Source: an uncultured Chlorobiaceae bacterium
Lineage (GTDB): Bacteria > Bacteroidota > Chlorobiia > Chlorobiales > Chlorobiaceae
Reading direction: 5' to 3'
Assembly (NCBI GenBank): GCA_903994525.1
Contig: CAJEXW010000011.1
Span: forward strand, 25,165-89,164
DNA length: 64,000 nucleotides
Shown: one piece after another, positions 1 through 8,631 of the stretch
Position numbering within the stretch: the stretch's first letter is position 1
Layout of the letters: each line of letters begins with the position of its first letter
Program-made: the position numbers and the translations under genes
The notes under the pieces: generated by a model
Seen by the model: only the letters and a program-made list of their open reading frames with translations
Told to the model about the DNA's origin: nothing
The model's database searches: none

Positions 1-8
1 TGGCTACT

Positions 9-305
9 GTGGGTTTAGTTGTATTCACACGTACGTTAAGCAGAGAGCTTGCTGCTGGTCAAATAAAGCGTAGTTGGAAAGGCATGGTTGGAAGTTTTGG
101 TGGCATTCTTCCTTATCTATTCGCTTGCTACTTAATTTTTTTCGAAGGCGTATGGCGTTTGGTTCTTCTTCATTATAAAAACTTCTCGTACTTTGATCTG
201 TTAATTGGACTCTTTTTCTTTTTTATGGGGTATAGTTTACTGAGAGTAATTCATAGACTTTCAGAGTTGGCATCAAAAATTTCTGCTATGGGTTCTGACA
301 GTTAA
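9..305 (+). CDS. Small membrane protein, possibly 5'-truncated
   Basis: An unrecognised 98-residue protein with two strongly hydrophobic stretches (about residues 31-54 and 61-80) and a short polar C-terminus, so probably an inner-membrane protein with two helices. The frame begins with GTG at base 9 but stays open to the window edge, so the true start may lie outside. The stretch is AT-richer than the housekeeping genes further right, which together with the next gene suggests an accessory patch. No function can be assigned. Confidence 0.5.
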   Translation: MGLVVFTRTLSRELAAGQIKRSWKGMVGSFGGILPYLFACYLIFFEGVWRLVLLHYKNFSYFDLLIGLFFFFMGYSLLRVIHRLSELASKISAMGSDS

Positions 306-339
306 ACTTGTTCATAATGTATTGGGTTCGAAATATTGA

Positions 340-1245
340 TCAACTTTCTGATTTATAAGTTATTAATGGGTGAGTTTCGAGTAGCGAATTGTCATTGCTC
401 GAAAACTGCTGGCACCAGAAAAACTGATCCAACATTAACTTGTATTTTGATAGTGGATTATGAAGTACAGAAAAGTCATCGCCCAGTATCTCTGGACGAT
501 TTACACAATCGACTGAGGAATGTATTACTGCAATAAATGGTGAAAAATCAGGATTTAGGAAGGATCTCGTTGCAACTGAACTTCCGTTAGTTTTGGTGAT
601 TTTATCACGATACTGGTAGCTGGGCTCACTACTGTCCAGTGTTTTTAAATCAACAGAAATTTGCAAGTTTCCAATTGGCAGAAGTGCTTTGACATAAAAA
701 GGTAAGTCTATCGAATAGGAAGCGCCAGGAATTTTTCTCGAGTTAATAGCAAGAATGATGTAGTCTTCAGGTTGAATAATGCCTTTGCGGAGAGCTGTTT
801 TATATTTATTGTATTTCTCATTGAGAGCATTTGTATAACGCATAAGAATTTTCTGAGTGTGAGGGCGACTTATACCTTCATGAGGAGTATCCGGCACCTT
901 GTCATCCCCAACACCAGCTGTAGGAGCTATTGCTTCAACCCAAATTCGACGATTTTCCACCATGAAGAAATATTCTGGCCCTTCATGACCAACCCGTTGG
1001 ATTTTAAACCCTCGCTCCAATAAAGTACAAGTTAAGTACATTTCCCAGAAGCGGGGATGAAATTGTATTTTTGACTCATTTAAAAAGTGCGGATCTGCAT
1101 ACTCTGCATATTTCTGCCATAGCGACTCGATAAATTCACGTGCTTCTGTTAGGTTCGCATGGTCGCGCAAGCACTTATAATCAGGGTCTTTCGCTTCACC
1201 AGAAGTAAAAAAAGAGTTCATTTCATTATAGGTTACCTTGAACAT
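340..1245 (-). CDS. PD-(D/E)XK-like hypothetical protein
   Basis: A 301-residue soluble protein without signal peptide or membrane segment. What is visible is a possible restriction-endonuclease-like core: a helix carrying Glu68 (FWEMYLTCTLLERGF), then GPEYFFMVENRR (89-100) and the strand WVEAIAP (103-109). This resembles the helix-Glu, GPD and ExK order of the PD-(D/E)XK fold, but the motif reads GPE and ExA, so the metal site may be degenerate. It stands alone, facing menD across a 123-bp gap, with no methylase or helicase partner visible in the window. Nuclease activity is an inference from motif order only. Confidence 0.6.
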   Translation of the reverse strand: MFKVTYNEMNSFFTSGEAKDPDYKCLRDHANLTEAREFIESLWQKYAEYADPHFLNESKIQFHPRFWEMYLTCTLLERGFKIQRVGHEGPEYFFMVENRRIWVEAIAPTAGVGDDKVPDTPHEGISRPHTQKILMRYTNALNEKYNKYKTALRKGIIQPEDYIILAINSRKIPGASYSIDLPFYVKALLPIGNLQISVDLKTLDSSEPSYQYRDKITKTNGSSVATRSFLNPDFSPFIAVIHSSVDCVNRPEILGDDFSVLHNPLSKYKLMLDQFFWCQQFSSNDNSLLETHPLITYKSES

Positions 1246-1368
1246 TATATTTTTGGGGAAGATAGCTCACATAAAAAGCTCAACAACAGCCGAAATATCT
1301 CGGATGCTTGGAGCACACCCGTTGTTTGTTTCCGTGAAATAAACAGCAACTACATAAGTTGTAATTCC

Positions 1369-3120
1369 TTACTCACCCATAAGGTTTTCGATAATCCCCA
1401 TAATCCTCCCCCGCAAAGCCCGATGCTGAATCACATTCTCATCCCGCGAACTCTTCACCTCAATAATAACACTCCGATTACTTCCACAAGCCGCGCTGTA
1501 CACCTCACTAAATTCCCGGTTTGTCTGCGGGCAGGCATAGTCGAGCCCGAAGGTCTCAGCGGCTGAGCGGATGCTGTAGTTCTGTGGTGTGGCAAAGTGG
1601 GTTTCAAACACATCGCTGCATTCTGAAACGGGAAGAAAAGAAAAGATAGCCCCACCGTTGTTGTTCAGAACGATGATCTGTAGCGGAACGGGAAGTGTGC
1701 CGAGCAGCGACAGGGCGTTGAGGTCGTGCAGGAAGGCGATGTCGCCGATCATCAGCGTTGCCGGCTTCTGGTGTCCATTGGCAAACCCGGCAATGGTGGA
1801 GATGATGCCGTCAATGCCGCTGACTCCACGGTTGATGGCTGTTGGAATACCGTGAACATGGCTGCTGCTGGCGTAGTTGTCCATATCCCTGACCGGCATG
1901 CTGTTTGACACAAAAAGCACCTGTTGCTTCGTGATGAGCTGCGACACCAGCCGGGCAGCAGAGATATCGGTGACCGGTTTGTCGGGGAGCAGTTCGGTTT
2001 GAATCTCTTCCGATACAGCCCTGAAAAAGCGCTCCGAAGTGTTGCTGTCCAGTGTTGGCGGCGTGGTACGGCACCCTTTCAACTGAGCGGCGGTCAGAGC
2101 AATAGATGCTTCAACACGGCAGGTAACGTTATGATCAGGCGAAAAGCGGGCCGGTTGTGGTTTGACGACAATATAGTTTTCCGGTTGCCACTCTTTCAGC
2201 GCACTTGAGGGGTGTTTTGCTATGACGTTGCCTCCAAAGTGCAAAACAAGGTCAGCCGTGAAGGATTTTCGGAATTCGGGCGACTGGAGCAGGAGCTGCC
2301 AGGGTTGGACTGAGGCCACCATTCTCAAGCCGGATGAAAAATCGGCATAGAGGGGAATGTTCAGGTCGTTGGCCAGTTCACTGACCGCCAGGGCATCGGT
2401 ACGGCTTGTCATGCTGCCGGCTATAATCATCGGCTGCTTTGCCTCGGCGAGCAGTTGGCGCAGCATGGTGATGGTGCCTGCATCGGGCACTTTTTCGGGA
2501 ACAATGGTACTGCTGAATGGCCTTGAATGTTCAAGCCAGGGCAGAAGGGGAGCGACCCATGGATCGTTGAGATCCGGAGTTGCCGGTTCAAAAGGTTCAC
2601 GGAATGGCTGGTTCAGATGGACTGGCCCTGCGGATGAACCAAGGGTTTTTGCAACAGCATAAGCCACCGTTGAGAGGAGCGCCTTCAGCGGAGTATCGGT
2701 TGAGGGCGCAGGCAACTGCATGCTCCATCGGGTATAGTTGCCGAAGATATTTTCCTGCCGGATGGTCTGGTTGGCGCCACAATCAAGCAGCTCGAAGGGG
2801 CGATCGGTGGTGAGTACAATCACCGGCTGAAAGTCCGTCGAAGCTTCAACCACAGCGGGAAAGTAGTTCACGACGGCCGTTCCTGAGGTGCAGACCAGCA
2901 CAGCGGGCCTTCCGGTTGCCCTTCCGTATCCGAGCGCAAAAAATCCGGCGGAGCGTTCATCGACAAACATTTTCCATTGCGCTTTCGGGTTTCGTGCGAT
3001 GGCAATGGTGAGCGGCGTTGAGCGTGAGCCGGGTGAAATGCAGAAAAATCCTGCGCCCTGGCGAATCAGCTCTTCAACAATGATGCTGCTCCAGAGTGTG
3101 GTTATCTGGCAGTTATTCAT
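1369..3120 (-). CDS. menD: 2-succinyl-5-enolpyruvyl-6-hydroxy-3-cyclohexene-1-carboxylate synthase MenD
   Basis: This thiamine-diphosphate enzyme joins isochorismate and 2-oxoglutarate to give SEPHCHC in menaquinone biosynthesis. The 583-residue length fits the family. Visible hallmarks are the N-terminal ThDP-binding part with SPGSRSTPL near residue 30, the MenD signature GANQTIRQ near residue 115, the family motif NRGVSGIDG, and the cofactor-binding block GDIAFLHDLNAL followed by NNNGGAIFSFLP. The ATG overlaps the menF stop by four bases (ATGA), so the two are translationally coupled. Green sulfur bacteria use menaquinone or chlorobiumquinone next to their type I reaction centre. Confidence 0.95.
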   Translation of the reverse strand: MNNCQITTLWSSIIVEELIRQGAGFFCISPGSRSTPLTIAIARNPKAQWKMFVDERSAGFFALGYGRATGRPAVLVCTSGTAVVNYFPAVVEASTDFQPVIVLTTDRPFELLDCGANQTIRQENIFGNYTRWSMQLPAPSTDTPLKALLSTVAYAVAKTLGSSAGPVHLNQPFREPFEPATPDLNDPWVAPLLPWLEHSRPFSSTIVPEKVPDAGTITMLRQLLAEAKQPMIIAGSMTSRTDALAVSELANDLNIPLYADFSSGLRMVASVQPWQLLLQSPEFRKSFTADLVLHFGGNVIAKHPSSALKEWQPENYIVVKPQPARFSPDHNVTCRVEASIALTAAQLKGCRTTPPTLDSNTSERFFRAVSEEIQTELLPDKPVTDISAARLVSQLITKQQVLFVSNSMPVRDMDNYASSSHVHGIPTAINRGVSGIDGIISTIAGFANGHQKPATLMIGDIAFLHDLNALSLLGTLPVPLQIIVLNNNGGAIFSFLPVSECSDVFETHFATPQNYSIRSAAETFGLDYACPQTNREFSEVYSAACGSNRSVIIEVKSSRDENVIQHRALRGRIMGIIENLMGE

Positions 3121-4520
3121 GCTTCCTGTCGGGTTATAGCCAGCATGTCCCCTATTTTCTGCTCGACCTCATCCCATTCCAAAGCAGGATCCGATCCTTT
3201 TACCAGCCCGGCACCGGAGTAGAGATAAACGAAACGACCATTGACCAGGGCTGAACGGATTCCAACCGCAAACTCTGCGGCATCACGGCTGGCCCATCCC
3301 ACAGGAGCGGCATACCAGCCACGGCTGAAGGGCTCCAGCGCCATAATCCGCTCCAGAATCGGTGCTTTGGGAACACCGCCAACGGCAGGGGTAGGGTGCA
3401 GAAGTTGCAGTATGGCGCTGTCATTTTCGAACTCTGGTTTTAAGGTTGCCGCACAACGGGTGTAGAGGTGGGCGAGACGGTGAAGCTGCAGCACCTGCAC
3501 CTCCTTTTCCATAGCAATATCGCCACAGATCTTGCGCAACTCATTGGAGATCATCTCCCTGACAAAATTGTGCTCGCGAATATCTTTTTCGGAATTAAGG
3601 AGTGTTTCGGAGGCGCGGCGATCACCGCCATTGATGCTCTCTTTTGAGCAGGTGCCGGCAAGTGCTTCCGTCAGCAGCAGGTTGCCATCTCGACGGTAGA
3701 GCCGTTCGGGGGTAAAGCTGAAAAATGCGTGCTGTGCGACAGGTTCAAAGTAAAACTTGTAGATGGTGTTCTGCGGATAGGGGTAGTTCAGCAGAAACAG
3801 CAGAGGGGAAAAGCTGCCGCTGAACTCAAGAATGGTTTGCCGGGCAAGCATGATCTTTTGCAGCTCACCACGTTCAAACGTTTCAAGCGCCTTCTCGCAC
3901 TGCTCCTTCCACCCTTGTTCATCAGGGTTGTAAGTGATCTTCAGGAGTTCGGGCAGTTGCAATGTTCTCTTCTTCTGTACGGGAACAATCTGTTGGAGCA
4001 GAGTCGTTATGGCTGCTATTTTACTCTCAATATTATCGTGTGGTTCAAGCCGGAGATGGCAGGAGAGCGAAAAGTTGTTCTTTTGACAGGTCAACTGGAT
4101 CAGCGGCAAAACAAAGGAAAAGGAGGAGAACTCCTGCCAGATGGGCTCCTGTTGTTCTTTGGCGTTGAAGCAGAAGCCGCCAAAATATTTGGCATTGGGA
4201 TCTTTGTCTGCCAAAGAGAGCTGGAAGCGTTCGAACGCGGCGTTGTTATCTCCAGTATCTTCGAAGTGAAGAGCGTCGGCAACACCAAGACCCGCCACAG
4301 AAAAATCTTGCTCTCGGTTCATCCAGAAGAGTCGAGGATAACCTTGCTGTTCAAAAAGCCATTCAGTGAGTGTTAAGGGTTCAACTGGTTCACAGAACGT
4401 CACAAGCATGGCTTGAGCCGTGCAATCGGGTGATCTCCGCTCGTCAAGGTAACGGCTTAACGCGGAGATCAGGGTTGAAATCGCTTTTTCTATGGGAACG
4501 GGTTCCCATGAAGGTGTCAT
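3117..4520 (-). CDS. menF: Isochorismate synthase MenF
   Basis: Converts chorismate to isochorismate, the first committed step of menaquinone synthesis, and feeds MenD encoded directly downstream. The C-terminal half is a typical chorismate-binding domain, with LTEALAGTCS, HNFVREMI, LHPTPAVGG and RGWYAAPVGW in family order, ending in YSGAGLVKGSDP. I place the start at ATG 4520 (467 residues), because AGGTGA lies eight bases upstream and this leaves eight bases after the TPR gene. A longer reading from ATG 4598 would overlap that gene by 70 bases. It is the middle gene of the TPR-menF-menD operon. Confidence 0.93.
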   Translation of the reverse strand: MTPSWEPVPIEKAISTLISALSRYLDERRSPDCTAQAMLVTFCEPVEPLTLTEWLFEQQGYPRLFWMNREQDFSVAGLGVADALHFEDTGDNNAAFERFQLSLADKDPNAKYFGGFCFNAKEQQEPIWQEFSSFSFVLPLIQLTCQKNNFSLSCHLRLEPHDNIESKIAAITTLLQQIVPVQKKRTLQLPELLKITYNPDEQGWKEQCEKALETFERGELQKIMLARQTILEFSGSFSPLLFLLNYPYPQNTIYKFYFEPVAQHAFFSFTPERLYRRDGNLLLTEALAGTCSKESINGGDRRASETLLNSEKDIREHNFVREMISNELRKICGDIAMEKEVQVLQLHRLAHLYTRCAATLKPEFENDSAILQLLHPTPAVGGVPKAPILERIMALEPFSRGWYAAPVGWASRDAAEFAVGIRSALVNGRFVYLYSGAGLVKGSDPALEWDEVEQKIGDMLAITRQEA

Positions 4521-4528
4521 TCCGTTAA

Positions 4529-5122
4529 TCACCTGGTCTCGTTCTTGATATGTTTTTTCAGAGAAAAGGCAAGATAATTGTTTTTCTGAAGAAGCCATTC
4601 ATAAATTGCCAGCGCCTCTTTCTGGTGTCCGGTCTTGGCATAGCAGACCGCAAGATTGTAGTGAGCATCCATGAACGATTCGCTGTTGTCAATGGCCTCG
4701 TTGTAGAGTGTTGATGCTTTGTCGAACTGTTTCAGTTGCATGTATGCATTGCCAAGGTTGTAGAGTCGCAGAGAGTCTTTTGGTGATCGATCGAGATGCT
4801 GCTGAAAAAAAAGAGCGGCATCGCTATATTTTTTCTCTTTGAATGCTACAGCGCCAAGGGCGTGGACGGCATCATCAAGTTTGGGATTGATTGCAAGCGC
4901 CTTTTTAAACGCGTCGGATGCGTCACTATAACGTTGATGGCGTGCGAAAGCCCCGCCAAGACGCATCCAGGAGGTTGCATCCTGAGGATTTTTCCAGACC
5001 TCCTGCTGAAGGCTGTTGATCTCATCAGGCTTGCACGCGGCAAAGAGTGTCAGCGACGAGAGGAGAACGAGAGTGGAGAGCCGCAGAAGAGCAGCTTTTG
5101 AATGTCGTAGTAAGTTATTCAT
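4529..5122 (-). CDS. TPR-repeat lipoprotein
   Basis: A 197-residue predicted lipoprotein: basic start, hydrophobic stretch and lipobox LFAAC, so the acylated cysteine is near residue 30. It is followed by about four tetratricopeptide repeats, such as ATSWMRLGGAFARHQRYSDA, SLRLYNLGNAYMQLKQFDKA and MDAHYNLAVCYAKTGHQKEA. The start at ATG 5122 is preferred because GGGAG precedes it at suitable spacing and it gives a clean lipoprotein signal; the frame stays open to 5161. It is the first gene of the operon with menF and menD. A scaffolding role is likely, but the partner is unknown. Confidence 0.85.
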   Translation of the reverse strand: MNNLLRHSKAALLRLSTLVLLSSLTLFAACKPDEINSLQQEVWKNPQDATSWMRLGGAFARHQRYSDASDAFKKALAINPKLDDAVHALGAVAFKEKKYSDAALFFQQHLDRSPKDSLRLYNLGNAYMQLKQFDKASTLYNEAIDNSESFMDAHYNLAVCYAKTGHQKEALAIYEWLLQKNNYLAFSLKKHIKNETR

Positions 5123-5283
5123 AGTGCTCCCAATATAAACACTCCCGGAATTATCTGCCAATCTTGATTGTCTCCCTTTAGCTGTTTTGGCAGAAATATT
5201 TCCGAATGGTCACTGGTGTGTGTAACTTTGGTTCTGAGCGCACTGTCGAGGTGTTTGTGTATTTACAATAATCATTATAAATC

Positions 5284-5490
5284 ATGAAAAATAACATCAA
5301 AGTCAGCGGCATGAGCTGTGGGGGTTGTCAATTGCTTGTCAAAGAGGCGCTTGAGGAGCTGAAGGGGGTGAAGCAGGCAGATGCCTCTTTTCGTGATGGT
5401 CTGGTAACAGTTGACTATGACCCGGAGACGATCACTATGGCGGCTCTTCATGCGGTTATTGAGGAGCAGGGTTTCAAGGTGCAGGAGTGA
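5284..5490 (+). CDS. Heavy-metal-associated (HMA) domain protein, copper-chaperone-like
   Basis: A 68-residue stand-alone HMA domain with the ferredoxin-like pattern of CopZ/Atx1 proteins. The metal site MSCGGC (residues 10-15) fits MxCxxC, with Cys12 and Cys15 as the expected Cu(I) ligands, and the C-terminus EEQGFKVQE is typical of the family. No P-type ATPase or CopY/CsoR regulator is adjacent, so it may serve a transporter encoded elsewhere. The 161-bp gap upstream is divergent to the TPR-menF-menD operon and must hold promoters for both directions. Confidence 0.88.
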   Translation: MKNNIKVSGMSCGGCQLLVKEALEELKGVKQADASFRDGLVTVDYDPETITMAALHAVIEEQGFKVQE

Positions 5491-5538
5491 GTGTGCCACT
5501 CTGTCGGGAATCAGGGCTAAACATAACTGAACTCTATT

Positions 5539-6282
5539 ATGGCAGTTGAAAAAACAGAGCGTCTTGCTGTACTCATTGATGCTGATAATACGCAGGCGAC
5601 GATTATTGAGGGTCTTCTTGCAGAGGTTGCAAAATATGGCACCGCCAGTGTCAAAAGGATTTATGGTGACTGGACATCGACCGCTCTGCGAAGCTGGAAG
5701 GATGTTCTTTTGGAACACTCTGTTCAACCTATCCAGCAGTTTGGCTATACTAAAGGGAAAAATGCCACAGACAGCGCCATGATTATTGATGCCATGGATC
5801 TTCTGTATACAGGGAAATTTCATGGCTTTTGCATTGTTTCCAGTGACAGTGATTTTACGAAACTGGCCTCACGAATCAGGGAATCCGGGCTTTTTGTCTA
5901 CGGTTTTGGAGAGAAAAAGACTCCGGCACCCTTTGTCTCCGCCTGCGACAAATTTATTTTTATCGAAGTTCTTCGTGCAAAAATCAACGAAAATGAGCCG
6001 ATTGCCAAAAAGAGCATGGCTGAGCTCAAGCAGGATACTCGACTGGTGCGGTTGTTGAGGAATGCTGTCGAGGCCTCTTCTGACGAAGGGGGATGGGCCC
6101 ACCTTGCGACTACTGGAAGCAATATCGCGAAGCAGTCGCCTGAATTTGACCCGAGAAATTATGGCTATATCCGACTTGGAGAGCTGCTGGCTGCGACAAA
6201 GCTTTTTGATTTCGAGGAGCGCCAGATCGGCGAGGGTCAGTCAAAAGCCATCTATGTTCGTGATAAACGCAAAAAAAGCTGA
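5539..6282 (+). CDS. NYN-domain putative RNase with C-terminal LOTUS/OST-HTH domain
   Basis: A 247-residue protein of the LabA/DUF88 type. Residues 9-145 form an NYN (PIN-like) nuclease domain with the expected acidic residues: Asp14 and Asp16 in VLIDADN, Asp78 in KNATDSAMIIDAMD, and Asp103/Asp105 in SSDSDF. Residues 165-235 match the OST-HTH/LOTUS fold, an RNA-binding winged helix. The family is thought to act on RNA, but the substrate cannot be read from the sequence. It follows the HMA gene after 48 bases and may share its transcript, ending at the hairpin at 6361-6391. Confidence 0.88.
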   Translation: MAVEKTERLAVLIDADNTQATIIEGLLAEVAKYGTASVKRIYGDWTSTALRSWKDVLLEHSVQPIQQFGYTKGKNATDSAMIIDAMDLLYTGKFHGFCIVSSDSDFTKLASRIRESGLFVYGFGEKKTPAPFVSACDKFIFIEVLRAKINENEPIAKKSMAELKQDTRLVRLLRNAVEASSDEGGWAHLATTGSNIAKQSPEFDPRNYGYIRLGELLAATKLFDFEERQIGEGQSKAIYVRDKRKKS

Positions 6283-6360
6283 CCAGGCATTTGCAGTGTT
6301 CACCCAAACGTCTTTCTGCTTGTTACTTCGGTGCACAGACGCATAAACCCCTGCCCAATA

Positions 6361-6391
6361 AAAAAGCCTTCCCGGCGAAGGAAGGCTTTTT
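6361..6391 (-). terminator. Bidirectional rho-independent terminator
   Basis: A perfect 12-bp inverted repeat (AAAAAGCCTTCC / GGAAGGCTTTTT) with a seven-base loop. It sits six bases beyond the 3' end of tRNA-Asp on the minus strand and 80 bases beyond the NYN gene stop on the plus strand. Read on either strand, a T tract follows the GC-containing stem, so it can end both convergent transcripts. Confidence 0.9.
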
Positions 6392-6397
6392 ATTCTG

Positions 6398-6472
6398 CGG
6401 AGCTGACGGGGCTCGAACCCGCGACCTCCTGCGTGACAGGCAGGCGCTCTAACCAAACTGAGCTACAGCTCC
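6398..6472 (-). tRNA. tRNA-Asp (anticodon GTC)
   Basis: Read on the minus strand, the acceptor arm GGAGCTG pairs with CAGCTCC, followed by discriminator G. The D arm contains AGCTCAGTTTGGTTAGAGC, the anticodon arm is CCTGC-CTGTCAC-GCAGG with anticodon GTC, and the T arm carries GGTTCGAGCC. All four stems pair. The CCA end is not encoded. The molecule is 75 nt and is followed at once by the strong hairpin at 6361-6391. No duplicated tRNA 3' end or integrase is present nearby, so it is not marked as an integration site. Confidence 0.97.
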
Positions 6473-6653
6473 ATTCAAGAAGTTGTAAATGTATGCAGCC
6501 GAATTTTAATATCCAAAATGTTTTTTCATTTCTCCCTTTCATCTTTTAAGTCATCATATTTGGCTGGATTTTTATAAATTTGCGGGGATGAAATATTTTT
6601 TTCCAGGCGGCAAAGGTTCTCCAGCATTTATCATAATCCAGACACTTACCAAT

Positions 6654-7997
6654 ATGGCCGTTACAGACTCCCGAAATTCTTTGACCATTACGGATAACCG
6701 TACCGGAAAAACCACTGAATTTCCGATTGAAAATGGTTCCATCAATACCATGGATCTTCGTCATATCAAGCTCTCTGATGATGATTTCGGGTTGTTGGGC
6801 TATGATCCGGGTTTTTTAAATACGGCCTCATGCAAAAGCCGTATCACCTACATTGATGGAGATAAAGGCATATTACGCTATCGGGGCTATCCTATTGAGC
6901 AGCTTGCCGAACAGAGTACCTTTCTTGAGACCGCCTATCTGCTTATCAAGGGAGAGTTGCCCGACAAGGATCGTCTGGCGGTGTGGACCTATAATATTCG
7001 TCATCACACCATGACCCATGCCAACCTTGTCAAGTTTATGGATGGCTTTCGGTATGATGCTCATCCAATGGGGATTCTTGTTGGTACGGTTGGGGCTCTT
7101 TCGACCTTTTATCGTGATGCCAAGGATATTCGAAATGAAGAGTCGCGCAAGCTCCAGGTGCGCCGCCTTATCGGCAAGATACCAACGCTGGCGGCCATGA
7201 GTTTTCGACACAGTCTTGGATTTCCCTATGTTCTTCCTGATAATGAACTGAGCTATACGGGTAATTTTTTATCTATGATGTTCAAGATGACCGAGCATCA
7301 CTACAAGCCCAATCCGGTGCTTGAGCGTGCTCTTGATGTGCTCTTTATTCTTCATGCCGATCATGAGCAGAACTGTTCAACGAATGCTGTGCGCGCCGTG
7401 GGCAGTTCAGGTGTTGATCCCTACACGGCCATCGCTGCCGGTTGTGCTGCGTTGTACGGCCCGCTTCATGGTGGTGCCAATGAGGCGGTTATTCACATGT
7501 TGCTGAAAATTGGCTCGGTTGACAAGGTGCCGGAGTTTATTAAATCGGTGAAAGATGGTGAAGGGCGCCTGATGGGCTTTGGCCACCGGGTCTATAAAAA
7601 TTATGATCCACGGGCCAAAATAATCAAGGAGATTGCGTTCCAGGTCTTTGAGGAGACAGGTCGCAGTCCGCTACTTGATATCGCGCTCGAACTTGAAAGA
7701 ATTGCCCTTGAGGATGACTATTTTGTTGAGAGGAAGCTCTATCCCAATGTGGACTTTTACTCGGGCCTGATCTATCAGGCGATGGGATTTCCCATGGATA
7801 TGTTTCCCGTTCTGTTTGCCATTGGCCGGATTCCCGGATGGCTTGCGCAGTGGATTGAGCAGGTCAAGGATTCTGAGCAAAAAATTGCCAGACCCCGTCA
7901 GCTCTATCTCGGTGAAGATGAGAGGGCGTTTGTGCCGATGGAAAAACGGCCAAAAAATCGTCTTGACGAACAGAAGGCTGGCATCTGCATGTTGTAA
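6654..7997 (+). CDS. gltA: Citrate synthase
   Basis: Condenses oxaloacetate with acetyl-CoA. The type II bacterial form is recognisable from DGDKGILRYRGYPIEQLA near the N-terminus, the first active-site histidine region HADHEQNCSTN, the catalytic GPLHGGANEAV, the FGHRVYKNYDPRA block and FYSGL with the catalytic aspartate nearby. The start at ATG 6654 gives 447 residues; the frame is open to ATG 6588, which would add 22 residues unlike the family, and neither start has a clear ribosome site. In an organism using the reductive TCA cycle this enzyme works in the oxidative direction, opposite to ATP-citrate lyase, which is not in the window. Confidence 0.94.
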   Translation: MAVTDSRNSLTITDNRTGKTTEFPIENGSINTMDLRHIKLSDDDFGLLGYDPGFLNTASCKSRITYIDGDKGILRYRGYPIEQLAEQSTFLETAYLLIKGELPDKDRLAVWTYNIRHHTMTHANLVKFMDGFRYDAHPMGILVGTVGALSTFYRDAKDIRNEESRKLQVRRLIGKIPTLAAMSFRHSLGFPYVLPDNELSYTGNFLSMMFKMTEHHYKPNPVLERALDVLFILHADHEQNCSTNAVRAVGSSGVDPYTAIAAGCAALYGPLHGGANEAVIHMLLKIGSVDKVPEFIKSVKDGEGRLMGFGHRVYKNYDPRAKIIKEIAFQVFEETGRSPLLDIALELERIALEDDYFVERKLYPNVDFYSGLIYQAMGFPMDMFPVLFAIGRIPGWLAQWIEQVKDSEQKIARPRQLYLGEDERAFVPMEKRPKNRLDEQKAGICML

Positions 7998-8044
7998 CGT
8001 ACTGATGGCGCTCTTTTGCTATAACTTCTTAATGATTATTGTCT

Positions 8045-8332
8045 ATGTCGGTTACTACAAAGGATGTCACCTATATCGCAGAGTTGGCCAAGCTGAAGTT
8101 CAGTGATGATGAGATGCTGACCATGACGGACGAGCTCAACAACATTCTGCACTATATCGACAAGCTCAATGAGGTTGATACGGAGGGCGTGGTGCCGCTC
8201 AGCAGCATTCACGATCCGGTCAATGTGCTGCGCGAGGATGTTGAGCATACCCCGTTGTCATCAGCAGAGGTGCTGCACAACGCTCCCGATCGGCAGGATC
8301 GTTTTTTCAAGGTTCCAAAAGTGATCGGGTAA
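8045..8332 (+). CDS. gatC: Aspartyl/glutamyl-tRNA amidotransferase subunit C
   Basis: A 95-residue GatC, the small subunit that stabilises the GatA-GatB pair converting misacylated Glu-tRNA(Gln) or Asp-tRNA(Asn). The usual features are present: [16 protein letters not shown] at the N-terminus, the middle helix [20 protein letters not shown], and a C-terminus ending [13 protein letters not shown] 8045 is preferred over the in-frame TTG six bases upstream. gatA and gatB are not adjacent. It probably starts a short operon with the DUF167 gene and kdsB, eight and zero bases apart. Confidence 0.93.
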   Translation: MSVTTKDVTYIAELAKLKFSDDEMLTMTDELNNILHYIDKLNEVDTEGVVPLSSIHDPVNVLREDVEHTPLSSAEVLHNAPDRQDRFFKVPKVIG

Positions 8333-8340
8333 ATTGCGCG

Positions 8341-8631
8341 GTGCTGGATCTCCACGAAAAAAATGGTAATGTGGTTTTTATGGTCAGGGCAAAACCCCGT
8401 TCCTCGAAAACCACGGTTTGTGGGTATTATAATGGCGGTGTGAAGGTGACCCTGAAGGCGGCACCGGTTGATGATGCGGCAAACGAGGAGTGTTGCGCCC
8501 TGTTTGCCAGGCTGTTTAAGATCTCGCCTTCACACGTGCATATCGTTTCCGGCAGAAGCTCCCGAACCAAAGGGGTGATGATTGAAGGGGTTGCCACCGA
8601 AGCTGCACGTCTCATTCTTGAACAATTGTGA
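8341..8631 (+). CDS. DUF167 (YggU-like) family protein
   Basis: A 96-residue protein starting with GTG. It carries the family pattern [10 protein letters not shown] near residue 15, the stretch [17 protein letters not shown], and a C-terminal [18 protein letters not shown]. YggU/DUF167 proteins have a small alpha-beta fold and no settled function. It is packed between gatC and kdsB, and its TGA is followed directly by the kdsB ATG without a spacer, so the three are very likely co-transcribed. Confidence 0.88.
   Translation: MLDLHEKNGNVVFMVRAKPRSSKTTVCGYYNGGVKVTLKAAPVDDAANEECCALFARLFKISPSHVHIVSGRSSRTKGVMIEGVATEAARLILEQL

Noticed and set aside
3729..4376. Plus-strand 215-codon frame inside menF
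   Set aside because: It lies opposite conserved menF coding sequence and has no recognisable domain or ribosome site.
6398..6472. tRNA-Asp as an integration site for a mobile element
   Set aside because: No integrase gene, no second copy of the tRNA 3' end and no phage genes are nearby; the neighbours are housekeeping genes.
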